Source of the DNA: Pantoea alfalfae
Lineage (GTDB): Bacteria > Pseudomonadota > Gammaproteobacteria > Enterobacterales > Enterobacteriaceae
Reading direction: 5' to 3'
Length of the DNA: 64,000 nucleotides
NCBI RefSeq assembly: GCF_019880205.1
Contig: NZ_CP082292.1
Location: 1,674,001 to 1,738,000, forward strand
How positions within the stretch are numbered: the stretch's first letter is position 1; every line of letters begins with the position of its first letter. The position numbers were made by a program, and so were the translations under genes. Below, one piece after another: positions 47,059-57,612 of this stretch. The notes beneath the pieces were generated by a model, which did not search any database, had not been told where the DNA came from, and saw nothing but the letters and a program-made list of their open reading frames with translations.

Positions 47059-48107
47059 TGAGCAAAATCACCGTGATGTGCGTAGATGACTCTGCGCTGA
47101 TGCGGCAGTTGATGACCGAGATCATCAACAGCCATCCGGATATGGAGATGGTCGCTACGGCGCCCGATCCGCTGGTCGCCCGCGATTTGATCAAGCAGTT
47201 CAATCCGCAGGTGCTGACGCTGGATGTGGAAATGCCGCGCATGGATGGCCTCGATTTCCTGGAAAAACTGATGCGGTTACGGCCAATGCCGGTGGTGATG
47301 GTTTCATCGCTGACCGGAAAAGGCTCCGAAATCACCCTGCGTGCGCTGGAACTGGGGGCGGTGGATTTCGTCACCAAACCCCAGCTCGGCATCCGCGAAG
47401 GCATGCTGGGCTACAGCCAGATGATTGGCGACAAAATCCGCGCGGCGGCCCGGGCCCGCCTGCACAACCGTGCAGCGATGCCGGTGCCCGCGACGCTGAA
47501 AGCGGGGCCACTGCTGAGTAGTGAGAAGCTGATTGCGATTGGCTCCTCTACCGGCGGCACCGAGGCGATTCGTCACGTGCTGCAGCCGTTACCGGCCACC
47601 AGTCCGGCGCTGCTGATTACCCAGCATATGCCGCCAGGCTTTACCCGCTCTTTTGCCGAACGTCTGAACAAGCTGTGTCAGATCACGGTGAAAGAGGCCG
47701 AAGACGGTGAGCGTATTCTGCCGGGGCACGCTTATATCGCGCCAGGCGCGATGCACATGGAGCTGGCCCGAAGTGGTGCCAACTATGTGGTGAAACTGAA
47801 TGAAGGTCCACCGGTCAACCGGCACAAACCCTCAGTGGATGTGCTGTTTAAATCGGTGGCAACGTACGCCGGACGAAATGCGGTAGGGGTCATCCTTACC
47901 GGAATGGGCAATGATGGTGCCGCCGGGATGCTGGAAATGCATCGGGCAGGTGCCTGGACTATCGCCCAGAACGAAGCCAGCTGTGTGGTATTTGGCATGC
48001 CGCGTGAGGCCATCGCCACAGGCGGCGTGAGCGAAGTCGTGGATTTAAGCAACATCAGCCAGCACATGCTGGCGAAAATTAGCGCCGGACAGGCATTGCG
48101 TATTTAA
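47058..48107 (+). CDS. cheB: Chemotaxis methylesterase CheB
   Basis: Removes methyl groups from and deamidates receptors when phosphorylated by CheA. 349 residues: receiver domain (D10/D11, phosphorylated D56 in [12 protein letters not shown]), linker, and esterase domain with the Ser-His-Asp triad ([34 protein letters not shown]). Two ATG codons lie in tandem at 47055 and 47058; the second has the better distance (six bases) from AAGGA and gives MSKI as in E. coli. Confidence 0.97.
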   Translation: MSKITVMCVDDSALMRQLMTEIINSHPDMEMVATAPDPLVARDLIKQFNPQVLTLDVEMPRMDGLDFLEKLMRLRPMPVVMVSSLTGKGSEITLRALELGAVDFVTKPQLGIREGMLGYSQMIGDKIRAAARARLHNRAAMPVPATLKAGPLLSSEKLIAIGSSTGGTEAIRHVLQPLPATSPALLITQHMPPGFTRSFAERLNKLCQITVKEAEDGERILPGHAYIAPGAMHMELARSGANYVVKLNEGPPVNRHKPSVDVLFKSVATYAGRNAVGVILTGMGNDGAAGMLEMHRAGAWTIAQNEASCVVFGMPREAIATGGVSEVVDLSNISQHMLAKISAGQALRI

Positions 48108-48146
48108 CAGGCCCGTCCCGCCGGGCGAGACAACTCAGGAGTAGAT

Positions 48147-48536
<390 letters not shown>

Positions 48537-48545
48537 GGGGATGTG

Positions 48546-49187
48546 ATGAGCGACTTTCCGAAACCAACTGAGGATGCCGCGGCACACGACATCATTTCAC
48601 GTATTGGCTCACTGACGCGCATGCTGCGCGACAGTCTGCGCGAGCTGGGGCTGGATAAAGCCATTGCCGATGCAGCTGAAGCCATTCCTGATGCCCGCGA
48701 TCGTCTTGATTATGTGGTGCAAATGACGGCGCAGGCAGCCGACCGTGCGCTGAACTGTGTTGAAGCAGCACAACCCCATCAGGATAAGATGGAAGCCGGG
48801 GCAACTCAGCTGAAAGGGCGTTGGGATGCGTGGTTTGAGAACCCGATTGAACTGGGTGATGCGCGGGAGTTGGTGACGGATACGCGCGAATTCCTCACCG
48901 CCGTGCCAGAGCACACCGCCTTTACCAACAAGCAGCTGCTTGAAATCATGATGGCACAGGATTTCCAGGACCTGACTGGTCAGGTAATCAAGCGCATGAT
49001 GGATGTGATCCAGGAGATTGAGCGCCAGCTGTTAATGGTGCTGCTGGAGAACATGCCAGAAGTCAGCGCTGAGAAGCGTCAGGAAGGCACCAGCCTGCTG
49101 AATGGTCCGCAGATCCACGCCGATGCACCGGGTGTGGTGGCGAACCAGGATCAGGTTGATGACCTGCTGGACAGCTTAGGATTCTGA
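48546..49187 (+). CDS. cheZ: CheY-P phosphatase CheZ
   Basis: Dephosphorylates CheY-P. About 213 residues; a long helical hairpin with the catalytic Gln in [20 protein letters not shown] and a C-terminal CheY-binding helix ([13 protein letters not shown]) joined by a flexible linker. GTG at 48543 and ATG at 48546 are both possible; the ATG has better spacing to AAGGGG. It ends the che operon, and a stable hairpin follows. Confidence 0.96.
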   Translation: MSDFPKPTEDAAAHDIISRIGSLTRMLRDSLRELGLDKAIADAAEAIPDARDRLDYVVQMTAQAADRALNCVEAAQPHQDKMEAGATQLKGRWDAWFENPIELGDARELVTDTREFLTAVPEHTAFTNKQLLEIMMAQDFQDLTGQVIKRMMDVIQEIERQLLMVLLENMPEVSAEKRQEGTSLLNGPQIHADAPGVVANQDQVDDLLDSLGF

Positions 49188-49239
49188 TCCGGTGTTGTCC
49201 GCCTGCGGGCGGGCAAAACGGCTCCCGGCGTCAAAAACA

Positions 49240-49259
49240 GGGTCACCTTCGGGTGGCCC
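49240..49259 (+). terminator. UUCG hairpin between cheZ and flhB
   Basis: GGGTCACC-TTCG-GGTGGCCC: 8-bp stem with one wobble closed by a stable C(UUCG)G tetraloop, 52 bp after cheZ. It has no T run, so it may be a partial terminator or an mRNA-end stabiliser. Confidence 0.55.
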
Positions 49260-49378
49260 CGTTCCGCATTGTCAGACCCATCCCCGAAAGAACGCCTGTT
49301 TTCCCCATCTTATCTCCGCTTTAACTTAAGCCAGATTTGGCATTCTAAGCTCAGAATTCCTGCCAACCGAGGTTTGTC

Positions 49379-50530
49379 GTGGCTGAAGATAGCGACGAAG
49401 ACAAAACAGAATCGCCCACGGCCCACCGACTTGAGAAAGCGCGTGAAGAGGGCCAGATTCCGCGTTCGCGCGAACTGACGTCACTGCTGATGCTGCTGGC
49501 CGGCATCATGATCCTGTGGATGGGCGGCAATATGATGGCGCACCGGCTGGCGGCCATGGTGGCCACCGGGCTCCGTTTTGACCACGGCATGGTCAGGGAT
49601 GACAAAATTATCGTCAGCCACATCGGCAGCCTGATCACCCAGGCACTGATGGCGCTGCTGCCGCTGATGGGCGGGCTGGTGCTGGTGGCGATTGCCGCGC
49701 CCATGCTGCTTGGCGGTATCATTTTCAGCGGCAAATCGATCAAGTTCGACCTGAAAAAGCTCAATCCGATGGCCGGTTTTAAGCGAATGTTTGCGGCACA
49801 GGCGTGGACCGAACTGTTTAAAGGCATTCTCAAAACCATTCTGGTGGGCGCAGTAGGCTGGTGGTACATCTGGAGTCACTGGCCGGAAATGTTGCGGCTG
49901 ATCAGTGAAGCGCCCGTCACCGCGCTGATTCACGGCATGGAGATGATCGCGGTCTGCTGTTCGCTGGTGATGCTGGGGCTGATCCCGATGGTGGGATATG
50001 ACGTCTTCTGGCAGCTCTACAGCCACTTCAAAAAGCTGAAGATGTCGATGCAGGAGATCCGTGACGAGCATAAGCAGCAGGAAGGTGACCCGCACGTTAA
50101 AGGGCGCATCCGGCAGCAGATGCGCGCCGCCGCGCGCCGCCGAATGATGGCCGATGTGCCAAAAGCCGATGTCATCGTCACGAACCCGACGCACTACTCA
50201 GTGGCATTGCAGTACAACGAGAAGAAGATGAGCGCGCCGAAAGTGGTTGCGAAAGGCGCGGGCGAGATCGCCCTGAGAATTCGTGAACTGGCTGCTGAAC
50301 ACCGCATCCCGGTTCTGGAAGCACCGCCGCTGGCGCGTGCGTTATACCGACATACCGAAATTGGTCAGCACATCCCCGGCGCGCTCTATGCTGCCGTGGC
50401 AGAAGTACTGGCGTGGGTCTGGCAGTCGCGTCGCTGGAAGCGCGAAGGCGGCCTGATCCCAACCAAACCAAAAAACCTGCCGGTTCCGGCAGAGATGGAC
50501 TTTGCAGGAGAGAGCAAAAACGATGGCTAA
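49379..50530 (+). CDS. flhB: Flagellar type III export protein FlhB
   Basis: Substrate-specificity switch of the flagellar export gate. 383 residues: four membrane helices in the first ~215 residues and a cytoplasmic domain with the self-cleaving NPTH motif (VIVTNPTHYSVAL); cleavage after Asn changes export from hook to filament proteins. The start is GTG at 49379 with GAGG six bases upstream. It overlaps flhA by eight bases. A class 2 (FlhDC) promoter is expected in the 190-bp spacer, but I cannot place it. Confidence 0.97.
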   Translation: MAEDSDEDKTESPTAHRLEKAREEGQIPRSRELTSLLMLLAGIMILWMGGNMMAHRLAAMVATGLRFDHGMVRDDKIIVSHIGSLITQALMALLPLMGGLVLVAIAAPMLLGGIIFSGKSIKFDLKKLNPMAGFKRMFAAQAWTELFKGILKTILVGAVGWWYIWSHWPEMLRLISEAPVTALIHGMEMIAVCCSLVMLGLIPMVGYDVFWQLYSHFKKLKMSMQEIRDEHKQQEGDPHVKGRIRQQMRAAARRRMMADVPKADVIVTNPTHYSVALQYNEKKMSAPKVVAKGAGEIALRIRELAAEHRIPVLEAPPLARALYRHTEIGQHIPGALYAAVAEVLAWVWQSRRWKREGGLIPTKPKNLPVPAEMDFAGESKNDG

Positions 50531-52622
50531 TAACCTGGCCGCAAAACTACGTTTACCGGGCAACTTTAAAGATATGCAGTGGCAGGTGCTGGCCGGGCCG
50601 GTGCTGATCCTGATGATCCTGTCGATGATGGTTCTGCCATTACCGCCGTTCATTCTTGATCTGCTGTTCACCTTTAACATTGCGCTGTCGATCATGATCC
50701 TGCTGGTGTCGATGTTCACCCAGCGGACTTTGGAGTTTGCGGCGTTCCCGACTGTTCTGCTGTTCTCTACGTTACTGCGTCTGGCACTGAACGTGGCCTC
50801 AACCCGTATCATCCTGATGGAGGGGCACACCGGTGCCGCTGCGGCAGGACAGGTCGTTGAAGCCTTCGGTCACTTCCTGGTGGGCGGTAACTTCGCCATC
50901 GGTATCGTAGTGTTTATCATCCTGGTCATCATCAACTTCATGGTTATCACCAAGGGTGCCGGTCGTATCGCCGAAGTGGGCGCGCGCTTTGTGCTGGACG
51001 GGATGCCTGGTAAGCAGATGGCGATCGATGCCGACCTCAACGCCGGGCTGATCGGTGAAGATGAAGCTAAACGCCGCCGTGCTGAAGTGACCCAGGAAGC
51101 GGACTTCTACGGTTCGATGGACGGTGCGAGTAAGTTCGTTCGTGGTGATGCCGTCGCCGGTATCATGATCATGGTGATCAACGTCATCGGCGGCCTGCTG
51201 GTGGGCGTAGTGCAGCACGGTATGGATGTGGGGCACGCCGCAGAGACCTATACGCTGCTGACCATCGGTGATGGCCTGGTTGCGCAGATCCCGGCGCTGG
51301 TTATCTCTACCGCAGCCGGTGTTATCGTGACGCGCGTCGCCACCGATCAGGATGTCGGCGAGCAGATGGTCACCCAGCTGTTTAAGGATCCTCGCGTGCT
51401 GATGCTCAGCGCCGGGGTGATTGGCTTGCTGGGTCTGGTGCCAGGCATGCCTAACTTCGTCTTCCTGCTGTTCACCGCCGCCTTGCTGGGTCTGGCCTGG
51501 TGGCTGCGCGGACGCGAAACGCAGCCGAAGAAGAAAGTGGACGTTGCTGGCAGCATCAGCAACAAAGCGGCAGCGGACACGCCCGCCGCCACTGAAGCAT
51601 CCTGGACCGATGTACAGCTGGAAGATACGCTGGGCATGGAAGTGGGCTATCGCCTGATTCCGATGGTCGATCATCAGCAAAATGGCGAGCTGCTGGGCCG
51701 TATCCGCAGTATCCGTAAGAAAGTTGCGCAGGATGTCGGTTTCCTGCCGCCGGTGGTGCATATCCGTGACAACATGGAGTTGCCACCTGCGCGCTATCGC
51801 ATTCTGATGAAAGGGGTGGAGATTGGCAGTGGGGATGCCTATCCGGGCCGCTGGATGGCGATTAACCCAGGCACGGCTGCCGGCAGTCTGCCGGGAGAAG
51901 CAACTGTCGATCCGGCCTTTGGCCTGGCGGCGGTCTGGATCGACAGCGCGCTGAAAGAGCAGGCGCAGATCCAGGGCTTTACCGTAGTAGAAGCCAGTAC
52001 CGTGGTGGCAACACACCTTAACCATCTGATCGGCCAGTTCGCCAGTGAGCTGTTTGGCCGTCAGGAAGCGCAGCAGCTGCTGGATCGCGTGACGCAGGAG
52101 ATGCCGAAGCTGACCGAAGATCTGGTGCCGGGGGTGATCTCACTGACCACGCTGCATAAGGTACTGCAGAACCTGTTGGTTGAGCGGGTCTCGATTCGCG
52201 ATATGCGCACTATTATCGAAACACTGGCGGAACATGCGCCGGTACAGAGCGATCCGCAGGAACTGACCAGCGTAGTCCGTGTGGCGCTGGGTCGCGCAAT
52301 TACTCAGCAGTGGTTCCCGGGCAATGATGAAGTGCAGGTTATCGGGCTGGATTCCACGCTTGAGCGTCTGCTGTTACAGGCGTTGCAGGGCGGTGGCGGC
52401 CTGGAGCCGGGGCTGGCCGATCGGCTGTTGAGTCAGGCACAGGCGGCATTGCAGCGTCAGGAGATGCTGGGTGCGCCACCGGTGCTGCTGGTCAATCATC
52501 CGCTGCGTGCGCTGCTGGCACGGTTCCTGCGCCGCAATCTGCCGCAGCTGGTGGTGCTCTCGAATCTGGAACTGAGCGACAACCGCCAGATCCGTATGAC
52601 TGCCACCATCGGAGGCAAATAA
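50523..52622 (+). CDS. flhA: Flagellar type III export protein FlhA
   Basis: Ion-channel and chaperone-docking component of the export gate. 699 residues, with about eight N-terminal membrane helices and the conserved cytoplasmic FHIPEP loop (ITKGAGRIAEVGARFVLDGM, PGKQMAIDADLNAGLI), then the C-terminal domain that forms the nonameric ring. ATG at 50523 lies inside the end of flhB, eight bases before its stop; an upstream TTG at 50502 is unlikely because relatives begin at this Met. flhE follows with TAATG overlap. Confidence 0.97.
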   Translation: MANNLAAKLRLPGNFKDMQWQVLAGPVLILMILSMMVLPLPPFILDLLFTFNIALSIMILLVSMFTQRTLEFAAFPTVLLFSTLLRLALNVASTRIILMEGHTGAAAAGQVVEAFGHFLVGGNFAIGIVVFIILVIINFMVITKGAGRIAEVGARFVLDGMPGKQMAIDADLNAGLIGEDEAKRRRAEVTQEADFYGSMDGASKFVRGDAVAGIMIMVINVIGGLLVGVVQHGMDVGHAAETYTLLTIGDGLVAQIPALVISTAAGVIVTRVATDQDVGEQMVTQLFKDPRVLMLSAGVIGLLGLVPGMPNFVFLLFTAALLGLAWWLRGRETQPKKKVDVAGSISNKAAADTPAATEASWTDVQLEDTLGMEVGYRLIPMVDHQQNGELLGRIRSIRKKVAQDVGFLPPVVHIRDNMELPPARYRILMKGVEIGSGDAYPGRWMAINPGTAAGSLPGEATVDPAFGLAAVWIDSALKEQAQIQGFTVVEASTVVATHLNHLIGQFASELFGRQEAQQLLDRVTQEMPKLTEDLVPGVISLTTLHKVLQNLLVERVSIRDMRTIIETLAEHAPVQSDPQELTSVVRVALGRAITQQWFPGNDEVQVIGLDSTLERLLLQALQGGGGLEPGLADRLLSQAQAALQRQEMLGAPPVLLVNHPLRALLARFLRRNLPQLVVLSNLELSDNRQIRMTATIGGK

Positions 52623-53014
52623 TGCGCGGGCTGCTGTTGGTGCTCTTCATGCTGCCGATGCTGGTTCAGGCGGCCGGGGGGGCCTGGAGCGCCACGGCCA
52701 ACGGACCGCTGCTGGCGAATCGCGGCAGCTGGCAACGGACGCAGCCGCTGACGCCACCCGCCGATGTTGGCGGGGAGGTCAGCATCATTAACTGGCGTTA
52801 TGAGCTGAGCAGACCTGCGCCGTCGGGCCTTGAAGTGCGGCTGTGCGGCGAACAGCGCTGCACCACGCTTGAGGGTGCCAGCGGCACCACGCGCGGGCTG
52901 GCACATCTTAACGCTGGAGAAACCCTGCATATGGTGTTTGGTTTTGCCGGCAGCGGGGCGCTGCCACCGGGATTACGGGTAGTGAGCAGCGAAGTCATGG
53001 TCAATTACGAGTAA
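52622..53014 (+). CDS. flhE: Flagellar periplasmic protein FlhE
   Basis: 130 residues, the same length as E. coli FlhE. Signal peptide (LLLVLFMLPMLVQAA) and a small beta-sandwich with one Cys pair (LCGEQRCTTL). FlhE is reported to prevent proton leakage through the export gate and to affect swarming. The start shares a base with the flhA stop. It closes flhBAE; a long hairpin separates it from the convergent reductase gene. Confidence 0.95.
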   Translation: MRGLLLVLFMLPMLVQAAGGAWSATANGPLLANRGSWQRTQPLTPPADVGGEVSIINWRYELSRPAPSGLEVRLCGEQRCTTLEGASGTTRGLAHLNAGETLHMVFGFAGSGALPPGLRVVSSEVMVNYE

Positions 53015-53032
53015 GAGTCTCGTTGCTGAATT

Positions 53033-53061
53033 GACTGGCGCACCGCTGCACGGTGCGCCAG
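53033..53061. terminator. Hairpin between convergent flhE and reductase genes
   Basis: Perfect 12-bp stem (ACTGGCGCACCG / CGGTGCGCCAGT), five-base loop. It could stop RNA from both sides although neither flank has a long T run. Confidence 0.6.
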
Positions 53062-53075
53062 TGCGCAATGTGTCT

Positions 53076-54074
53076 TCAGGCGTTAACTCCCTTCATTCCC
53101 TCCTCAGAATAGCGACCGCCTTTGACCTCAATCTGCTGATGTATCGTATTCAGTAACCGCACGTCGTCCTCTTCCAGCCTGATATCCGCGGCGTGCGCAT
53201 TCTCAGTGAGATAAGCAATCTGTTTGGTGCCCGGTATCGGCACAATTTTTTCATACTGTGCCAGCAACCACGCCAGCGCAATCTGTCCGGTGGTGGCGTG
53301 ATATTTCTCAGCAAGTGGCGTCACCGCGTTAAGAAGCTGGAGATTGTGATCGATATTTTCCTGCCGGAAACGGTCATTATTTTTGCGGAAATCACCCTCG
53401 GCAAAATCGCTGTTTTTACGGTATTTACCCGTCAGGAATCCTCTGCCCAGCGGCGAATAGGGCACCAGTCCGATACCGAGTTTTTTCACCATAGGGAGAA
53501 TCTCTTCTTCGATGTCACGCGTCCAGAATGAATACTCCGTCTGCAGCGCGGCCAGCGGATGGATCGCCTGCGCCCGATTCAGTGTTGAAGCCGATGCTTC
53601 ACACAGCCCAATCCGGGCAATCTTTCCCTCCTGCACCAGACGGCTGAGACACTGCATGCTCTCCTCAATCGGTGTCGCCGGACTGATGCGATGCAGATAA
53701 AAGAGATCGATACGCTCAACGCCCAGCCGTTTCAGAGAGGCATGGCAGCTGCGGGTTAGGTAGTCGGGCTGATTATTGATAGTGCGGGCATAAGCCTCCT
53801 CCGCCGGACGCTCAATGCCACACTTGGTGGCGACGGTGAATTTCAGCCGTTCGGCTTTGCTCAATCCGGCAAGAAACTGGCCTATCAACTGCTCGTTGTG
53901 GCCGCGCCCGTAAAGGTCTGCAGTATCGATAAAGGTGATATCCAGATCACGCAGCCGGCTGAGCAGCTGGAGGGAATGGCGGTCATCGGTCTGACCATAA
54001 AATTCGCTGAGCCCCATCGCACCATAACCGATGGCGCTGACCTCCAGACCCTGAGTTAACGATCGCTTTTTCAT
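53076..54074 (-). CDS. Aldo/keto reductase
   Basis: NADPH-dependent reductase of the AKR superfamily; 332 residues forming a TIM barrel. Visible are the active-site Asp/Tyr stretch (FIDTADLYGRGHNEQLIG), the Lys in ATKCG, DLFYLHRI and the NADP-binding end (PIPGTKQIAYLTENAHA). The true start is ATG at 54074, just after GAGGAG; a longer in-frame extension to 54149 lacks a ribosome site. The LysR-type gene lies 125 bp upstream on the same strand and may regulate it. Substrate unknown (aldehydes or ketones; resembles YajO/Tas-like oxidoreductases). Confidence 0.9.
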   Translation of the reverse strand: MKKRSLTQGLEVSAIGYGAMGLSEFYGQTDDRHSLQLLSRLRDLDITFIDTADLYGRGHNEQLIGQFLAGLSKAERLKFTVATKCGIERPAEEAYARTINNQPDYLTRSCHASLKRLGVERIDLFYLHRISPATPIEESMQCLSRLVQEGKIARIGLCEASASTLNRAQAIHPLAALQTEYSFWTRDIEEEILPMVKKLGIGLVPYSPLGRGFLTGKYRKNSDFAEGDFRKNNDRFRQENIDHNLQLLNAVTPLAEKYHATTGQIALAWLLAQYEKIVPIPGTKQIAYLTENAHAADIRLEEDDVRLLNTIHQQIEVKGGRYSEEGMKGVNA

Positions 54075-54199
54075 CTGTCTCTCCTCGTAAGTGAGAGATG
54101 ATTGTTTCACCTGGCGTGAAAGCAATGAATTGCTCTTTCGGTCATGCAAAAAAGGTATCAGCGAGCTTCAGGTACTATTGGTGCGGATAGTACAGCGAC

Positions 54200-55147
54200 T
54201 TAGCCGCGCGGATGGGCGGGGGCTTCGGGTTCATCAGGCTGCGAGAGTGCGATCAGCGCATTAACAACTGCCGCATTGGTTTCATCGGCGCGAATAGCCG
54301 CATAAACGTCAATTGCCAGCTGTTTAGCTGCATCGTCAGCCAGTGGCCGGTAACAGAGGCCTGCCTGATGAAAGGTACATTTTGACTGCGGCATCAGGGC
54401 GAACCCTTTGCCTCTGGCGATGTGCGCCAGCATCAGCAGGGAGTCTTCTGGCTCTCTGACCCGTTTCAGCGTGACGCTGAGTGTGGAGAAGTAGCGCTCA
54501 CATTTATCATAAAACTGCGGATTGGCACTGCGCGGAAACCAGCACAGCGGGAGGTCAGCCAGCGCCTCCAGCGCAACGTTTTCAGAGAGGCTGGCGGGGT
54601 GTGCTGACGGCATCGCAATCCGCAGTGGCTCACGGTATACCCAGGCATACCGGACGGTATCTTCCGCCTCCGGACCTTTTTCCCCGGTAAGGATCAAATC
54701 CAGGCTATTTTTCGCCAGGCTCTGCAGCAGCTGAGCCGAAGTGAGGCTGGGCATCTCCATCTCATCGCTGGCATGAAAAGCGGCGAGCAGCCGGTTAAGT
54801 GGGGAAATCAGTTCAAAGTTCAGCGTGCGGGTCAGCCCGATGCGTAGTCGTGCCGCGGCGGGCTGCGCATCCTGCTTCAGGGCACTCAGCGCAGTCAGGA
54901 TCGCTTCCGCTTTCGTGACCAGCGCGTGGCCAGAATCTGTCAGGGTGACCTTATGCGTCGTGCGCCCGAAAAGCGGCTGGCCCAGCAGATCTTCCAGACT
55001 CTGAATCTGACGGGTGAGCGGAGGCTGCGTCATGCTAAGGCGTTCTGCAGCCCGGCGAAAATTAAGCTCGTGCGCGACCGCCAGAAAGCACTGTAACTGT
55101 TTAATTGTGGGAAGGTGGCTGCTGATGAGATGCGCGGCTAAAGACAT
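54200..55147 (-). CDS. LysR-type transcriptional regulator
   Basis: 315 residues. N-terminal winged helix-turn-helix (LQCFLAVAHELNFRRAAERLSMTQPPLTRQIQSLEDLLGQPLF) and a C-terminal periplasmic-binding-like effector domain. ATG at 55147 with AGGA upstream is preferred to the longer frame from 55207. It is similar in shape to TdcA/HcaR-type activators; the effector and targets cannot be read from sequence. Nearest candidate target is the aldo/keto reductase gene downstream. Confidence 0.88.
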   Translation of the reverse strand: MSLAAHLISSHLPTIKQLQCFLAVAHELNFRRAAERLSMTQPPLTRQIQSLEDLLGQPLFGRTTHKVTLTDSGHALVTKAEAILTALSALKQDAQPAAARLRIGLTRTLNFELISPLNRLLAAFHASDEMEMPSLTSAQLLQSLAKNSLDLILTGEKGPEAEDTVRYAWVYREPLRIAMPSAHPASLSENVALEALADLPLCWFPRSANPQFYDKCERYFSTLSVTLKRVREPEDSLLMLAHIARGKGFALMPQSKCTFHQAGLCYRPLADDAAKQLAIDVYAAIRADETNAAVVNALIALSQPDEPEAPAHPRG

Positions 55148-55238
55148 GGCACCATCCTGCTGCTGAAAGAGTGGAGGGAGAACAGGGGAAACGTGAGGAG
55201 TCAGCAACGGAGAGGGAATTCCCTCTCCGTTGTAGCGA

Positions 55239-56969
55239 TTACATGCGCTCGACGGTGTCGATACCGAGCGTATCCAGACCCTGCTTCAGTGTCTTCGCGG
55301 TCAGCGCGGCCAGCTGCAGTCGGCTCAGACGAGTCGCGTCTGATTCTGCGCTGAGAATCGGACAGTGCTCGTAGAATCCGGAGAACAGACCGGCCAGATC
55401 GTAGAGATAAGCACACATCACGTGTGGCGTACCGTCGCGAGCCACCTGCGTGATAACCTCTTCGAACTGCAGCAGGCGGGTTGCCAGCTGTGCTTCGCGC
55501 TCTTCGCTAATCACGATCTCTGCATCCAGCGAATCGGCATCAATGCCTGCCTTGCGGAATACAGAGAGCACGCGGGTGTAGGCGTACTGCATGTAAGGCG
55601 CCGTGTTGCCTTCAAACGCCAGCATGTTGTCCCAGTCGAAGATGTAGTCGGTGGTGCGACTTTTTGACAGGTCAGCGTATTTCACCGCGCTGATGCCCAT
55701 CACTTCCGCCAGCGCTTTGACTTCCGCTTCGCTCATCTCCGGATTCTTCTCACGCACCAGCGTGTAGGCACGCTGCCAGGCTTCATCCAGCAGATCGGAG
55801 AGCTTGATGGTGCCGCCGCTGCGGGTTTTGAACGGACGGCCATCTTTGCCCAGCATCATGCCGAACGCATGGTGCTCCAGCGGCACAGATTCCGGCACAT
55901 AACCCGCTTTACGCACGATGGTCCAGGCCTGAACCAGATGCTGATGCTGACGGGAGTCGATGTAGTAGAGCACCCGATCGGCTTTCAGCGTTTCGTAACG
56001 GTATTTCGCACAGGCGATATCAGTCGTGGTGTAGAGGTAGCCGCCATCCTTTTTCTGGATGATGACGCCCATCGGCTCCCCTTCTTTGTTCTGGAATTCA
56101 TCCAGGAACACGACGGTCGCACCTTCGCTCTCAACCGCTAAGCCTTTCTGCTTCAGATCGGAGACGATGCCAGGCAGCATATCGTTATAGAGGCTTTCAC
56201 CCATGACGTCGTTGCGCGTCAGCGTCACGTTCATACGGTCATAGATTTTCTGGTTCTGACTCATAGTGATGTCGACCAGCTTCTTCCACATCTGGCGGCA
56301 GTATTCATCGCCGCTCTGGAGCTTCACGACATAGCTGCGCGCGCGCTCGGCAAACTCAGGATCTTCATCGTAGGTGCGCTTGGCTTCACGGTAAAAGCCT
56401 TCAAGATCGGCCAGCGCCATCTCAGCGTGGTGTTCATTCTGCTGTTTTTCCAGGAACGCAATCAGCATGCCGAACTGCGTACCCCAGTCGCCAACGTGGT
56501 TCGCACGGATCACCTTGTGTCCGAGAAACTCCAGCGTGCGCACCGCCGCATCACCAATGATGGTGGAGCGGATGTGGCCCACGTGCATCTCTTTCGCAAC
56601 GTTGGGCGCAGAGTAGTCGACCACAATGGTCTGGGGTTCGGCCAGTTGCACGCCCAGGCGCGGCAGACTCAGCGCTTCGCGGGCATGCTTTGCCAGCCAG
56701 TTGTGGTCGAGGAAGATATTGATGAAGCCCGGTCCGGCAATTTCAACTTTGCTGGCGATACCGGTCAGGTCGAGGTGCTGGATTACCGCTTCCGCTAATT
56801 GTCGCGGTGCCTGTCCCAGCTTTTTCGCCACGGCCATAATGCCGTTGGCCTGATAGTCTCCAAACTGAACCCGGGCAGACTGGCGAACCTGCGGTTCGCA
56901 ATCGGCGGGTGCGCCGGCTAAAACCATTGCCTGACTGACTTTTGCGGAAAGAAGTGCCTGAATATTCAC
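55239..56969 (-). CDS. argS: Arginyl-tRNA synthetase
   Basis: Class I aminoacyl-tRNA synthetase charging tRNA-Arg, 576 residues. It has the HIGH motif as HVGH ([17 protein letters not shown]), the ArgS N-terminal domain, the KMSKS-equivalent loop ([15 protein letters not shown]) and the DALR anticodon-binding domain near the C-terminus. The start is GTG at 56969 as in E. coli ([10 protein letters not shown]). Cytoplasmic and essential in relatives. Confidence 0.98.
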   Translation of the reverse strand: MNIQALLSAKVSQAMVLAGAPADCEPQVRQSARVQFGDYQANGIMAVAKKLGQAPRQLAEAVIQHLDLTGIASKVEIAGPGFINIFLDHNWLAKHAREALSLPRLGVQLAEPQTIVVDYSAPNVAKEMHVGHIRSTIIGDAAVRTLEFLGHKVIRANHVGDWGTQFGMLIAFLEKQQNEHHAEMALADLEGFYREAKRTYDEDPEFAERARSYVVKLQSGDEYCRQMWKKLVDITMSQNQKIYDRMNVTLTRNDVMGESLYNDMLPGIVSDLKQKGLAVESEGATVVFLDEFQNKEGEPMGVIIQKKDGGYLYTTTDIACAKYRYETLKADRVLYYIDSRQHQHLVQAWTIVRKAGYVPESVPLEHHAFGMMLGKDGRPFKTRSGGTIKLSDLLDEAWQRAYTLVREKNPEMSEAEVKALAEVMGISAVKYADLSKSRTTDYIFDWDNMLAFEGNTAPYMQYAYTRVLSVFRKAGIDADSLDAEIVISEEREAQLATRLLQFEEVITQVARDGTPHVMCAYLYDLAGLFSGFYEHCPILSAESDATRLSRLQLAALTAKTLKQGLDTLGIDTVERM

Positions 56970-57142
56970 CGAGTTACCTTCATGTGCTGAACAACGCCCG
57001 GATGAAAAGCCGGGCTGTCATCATCTTGCCTGAGCGCATCGCGTAACGAATTGGCCGAAACGGATAGGACAGACAAAACGGAAAAAAATGAGGGGAAAAG
57101 TATACGTGAAATGTGGATGGGCGTCAGCAGTTGGATGAAGCG

Positions 57143-57171
57143 GGGAAACAGAGCTGAAGAAGATGTTTCCC
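57143..57171 (-). terminator. Hairpin after the 40-codon gene
   Basis: GGGAAACA/TGTTTCCC stem eight bases past the stop of the small leftward gene; no T run. Confidence 0.45.
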
Positions 57172-57178
57172 GGAGGCG

Positions 57179-57301
57179 TTAACGACGTCGCAGATGACGG
57201 CGAGGGTTCTTTACGCTTTTATCTTCGCGCACCTTCCAATGGCGGGAAATTGCAAACCCCATCAGTGCGATCAGGACAGCGACAACGATGAGCATAGACA
57301 T
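57179..57301 (-). CDS. Small single-pass membrane protein (40 aa)
   Basis: On the minus strand AAGGA lies eight bases before ATG at 57301. The product begins MSMLIVVAVLIALMGFAIS, one membrane helix, then a strongly basic tail (RHWKVREDKSV... ending RRHLRRR). The pattern of an inner-membrane helix with a positive cytoplasmic end is typical of bacterial small membrane proteins. I do not recognise the family. It stands between argS and yecM with its own ribosome site and a downstream hairpin, so it is probably real. Confidence 0.65.
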   Translation of the reverse strand: MSMLIVVAVLIALMGFAISRHWKVREDKSVKNPRRHLRRR

Positions 57302-57612
57302 AGAGCCATTCCTTTTGGTTGTGTTAGGTCAAATTTATAGGAAGGCGGGGGAGGCTGCAATTGTTTGCCGTTCAAATAAGAGTTATCTTATTGTATTAAA
57401 GAAGGTCATTTAAATCAAATGCTTAAGGTGCTTTCATCAAGGAACTCATGGCCCTAAACAGGAGATAAATCCGAAATGAAAGATGTTATTATACGGTTTT
57501 GCGTTAAATTCCGGGCCAAATAAGATGAATCTTACCATTTTGTGATGCGGAGCACGCGGTGCACAATGAACCAGACTGATTATAAAGACTAAACAAACAG
57601 AGAGGAATCCCG
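57302..57612. other. Spacer between small-protein gene and yecM
   Basis: AT-rich, about 310 bp. It should hold the promoters of the divergent small-protein gene and yecM. A 15-codon frame at 57476 after AGGAG is too short to call. Nothing else seen. Confidence 0.4.

Noticed and set aside
57476..57523. 15-codon frame after AGGAG upstream of yecM
   Set aside because: Too short and ribosome spacing too long to call without conservation data.
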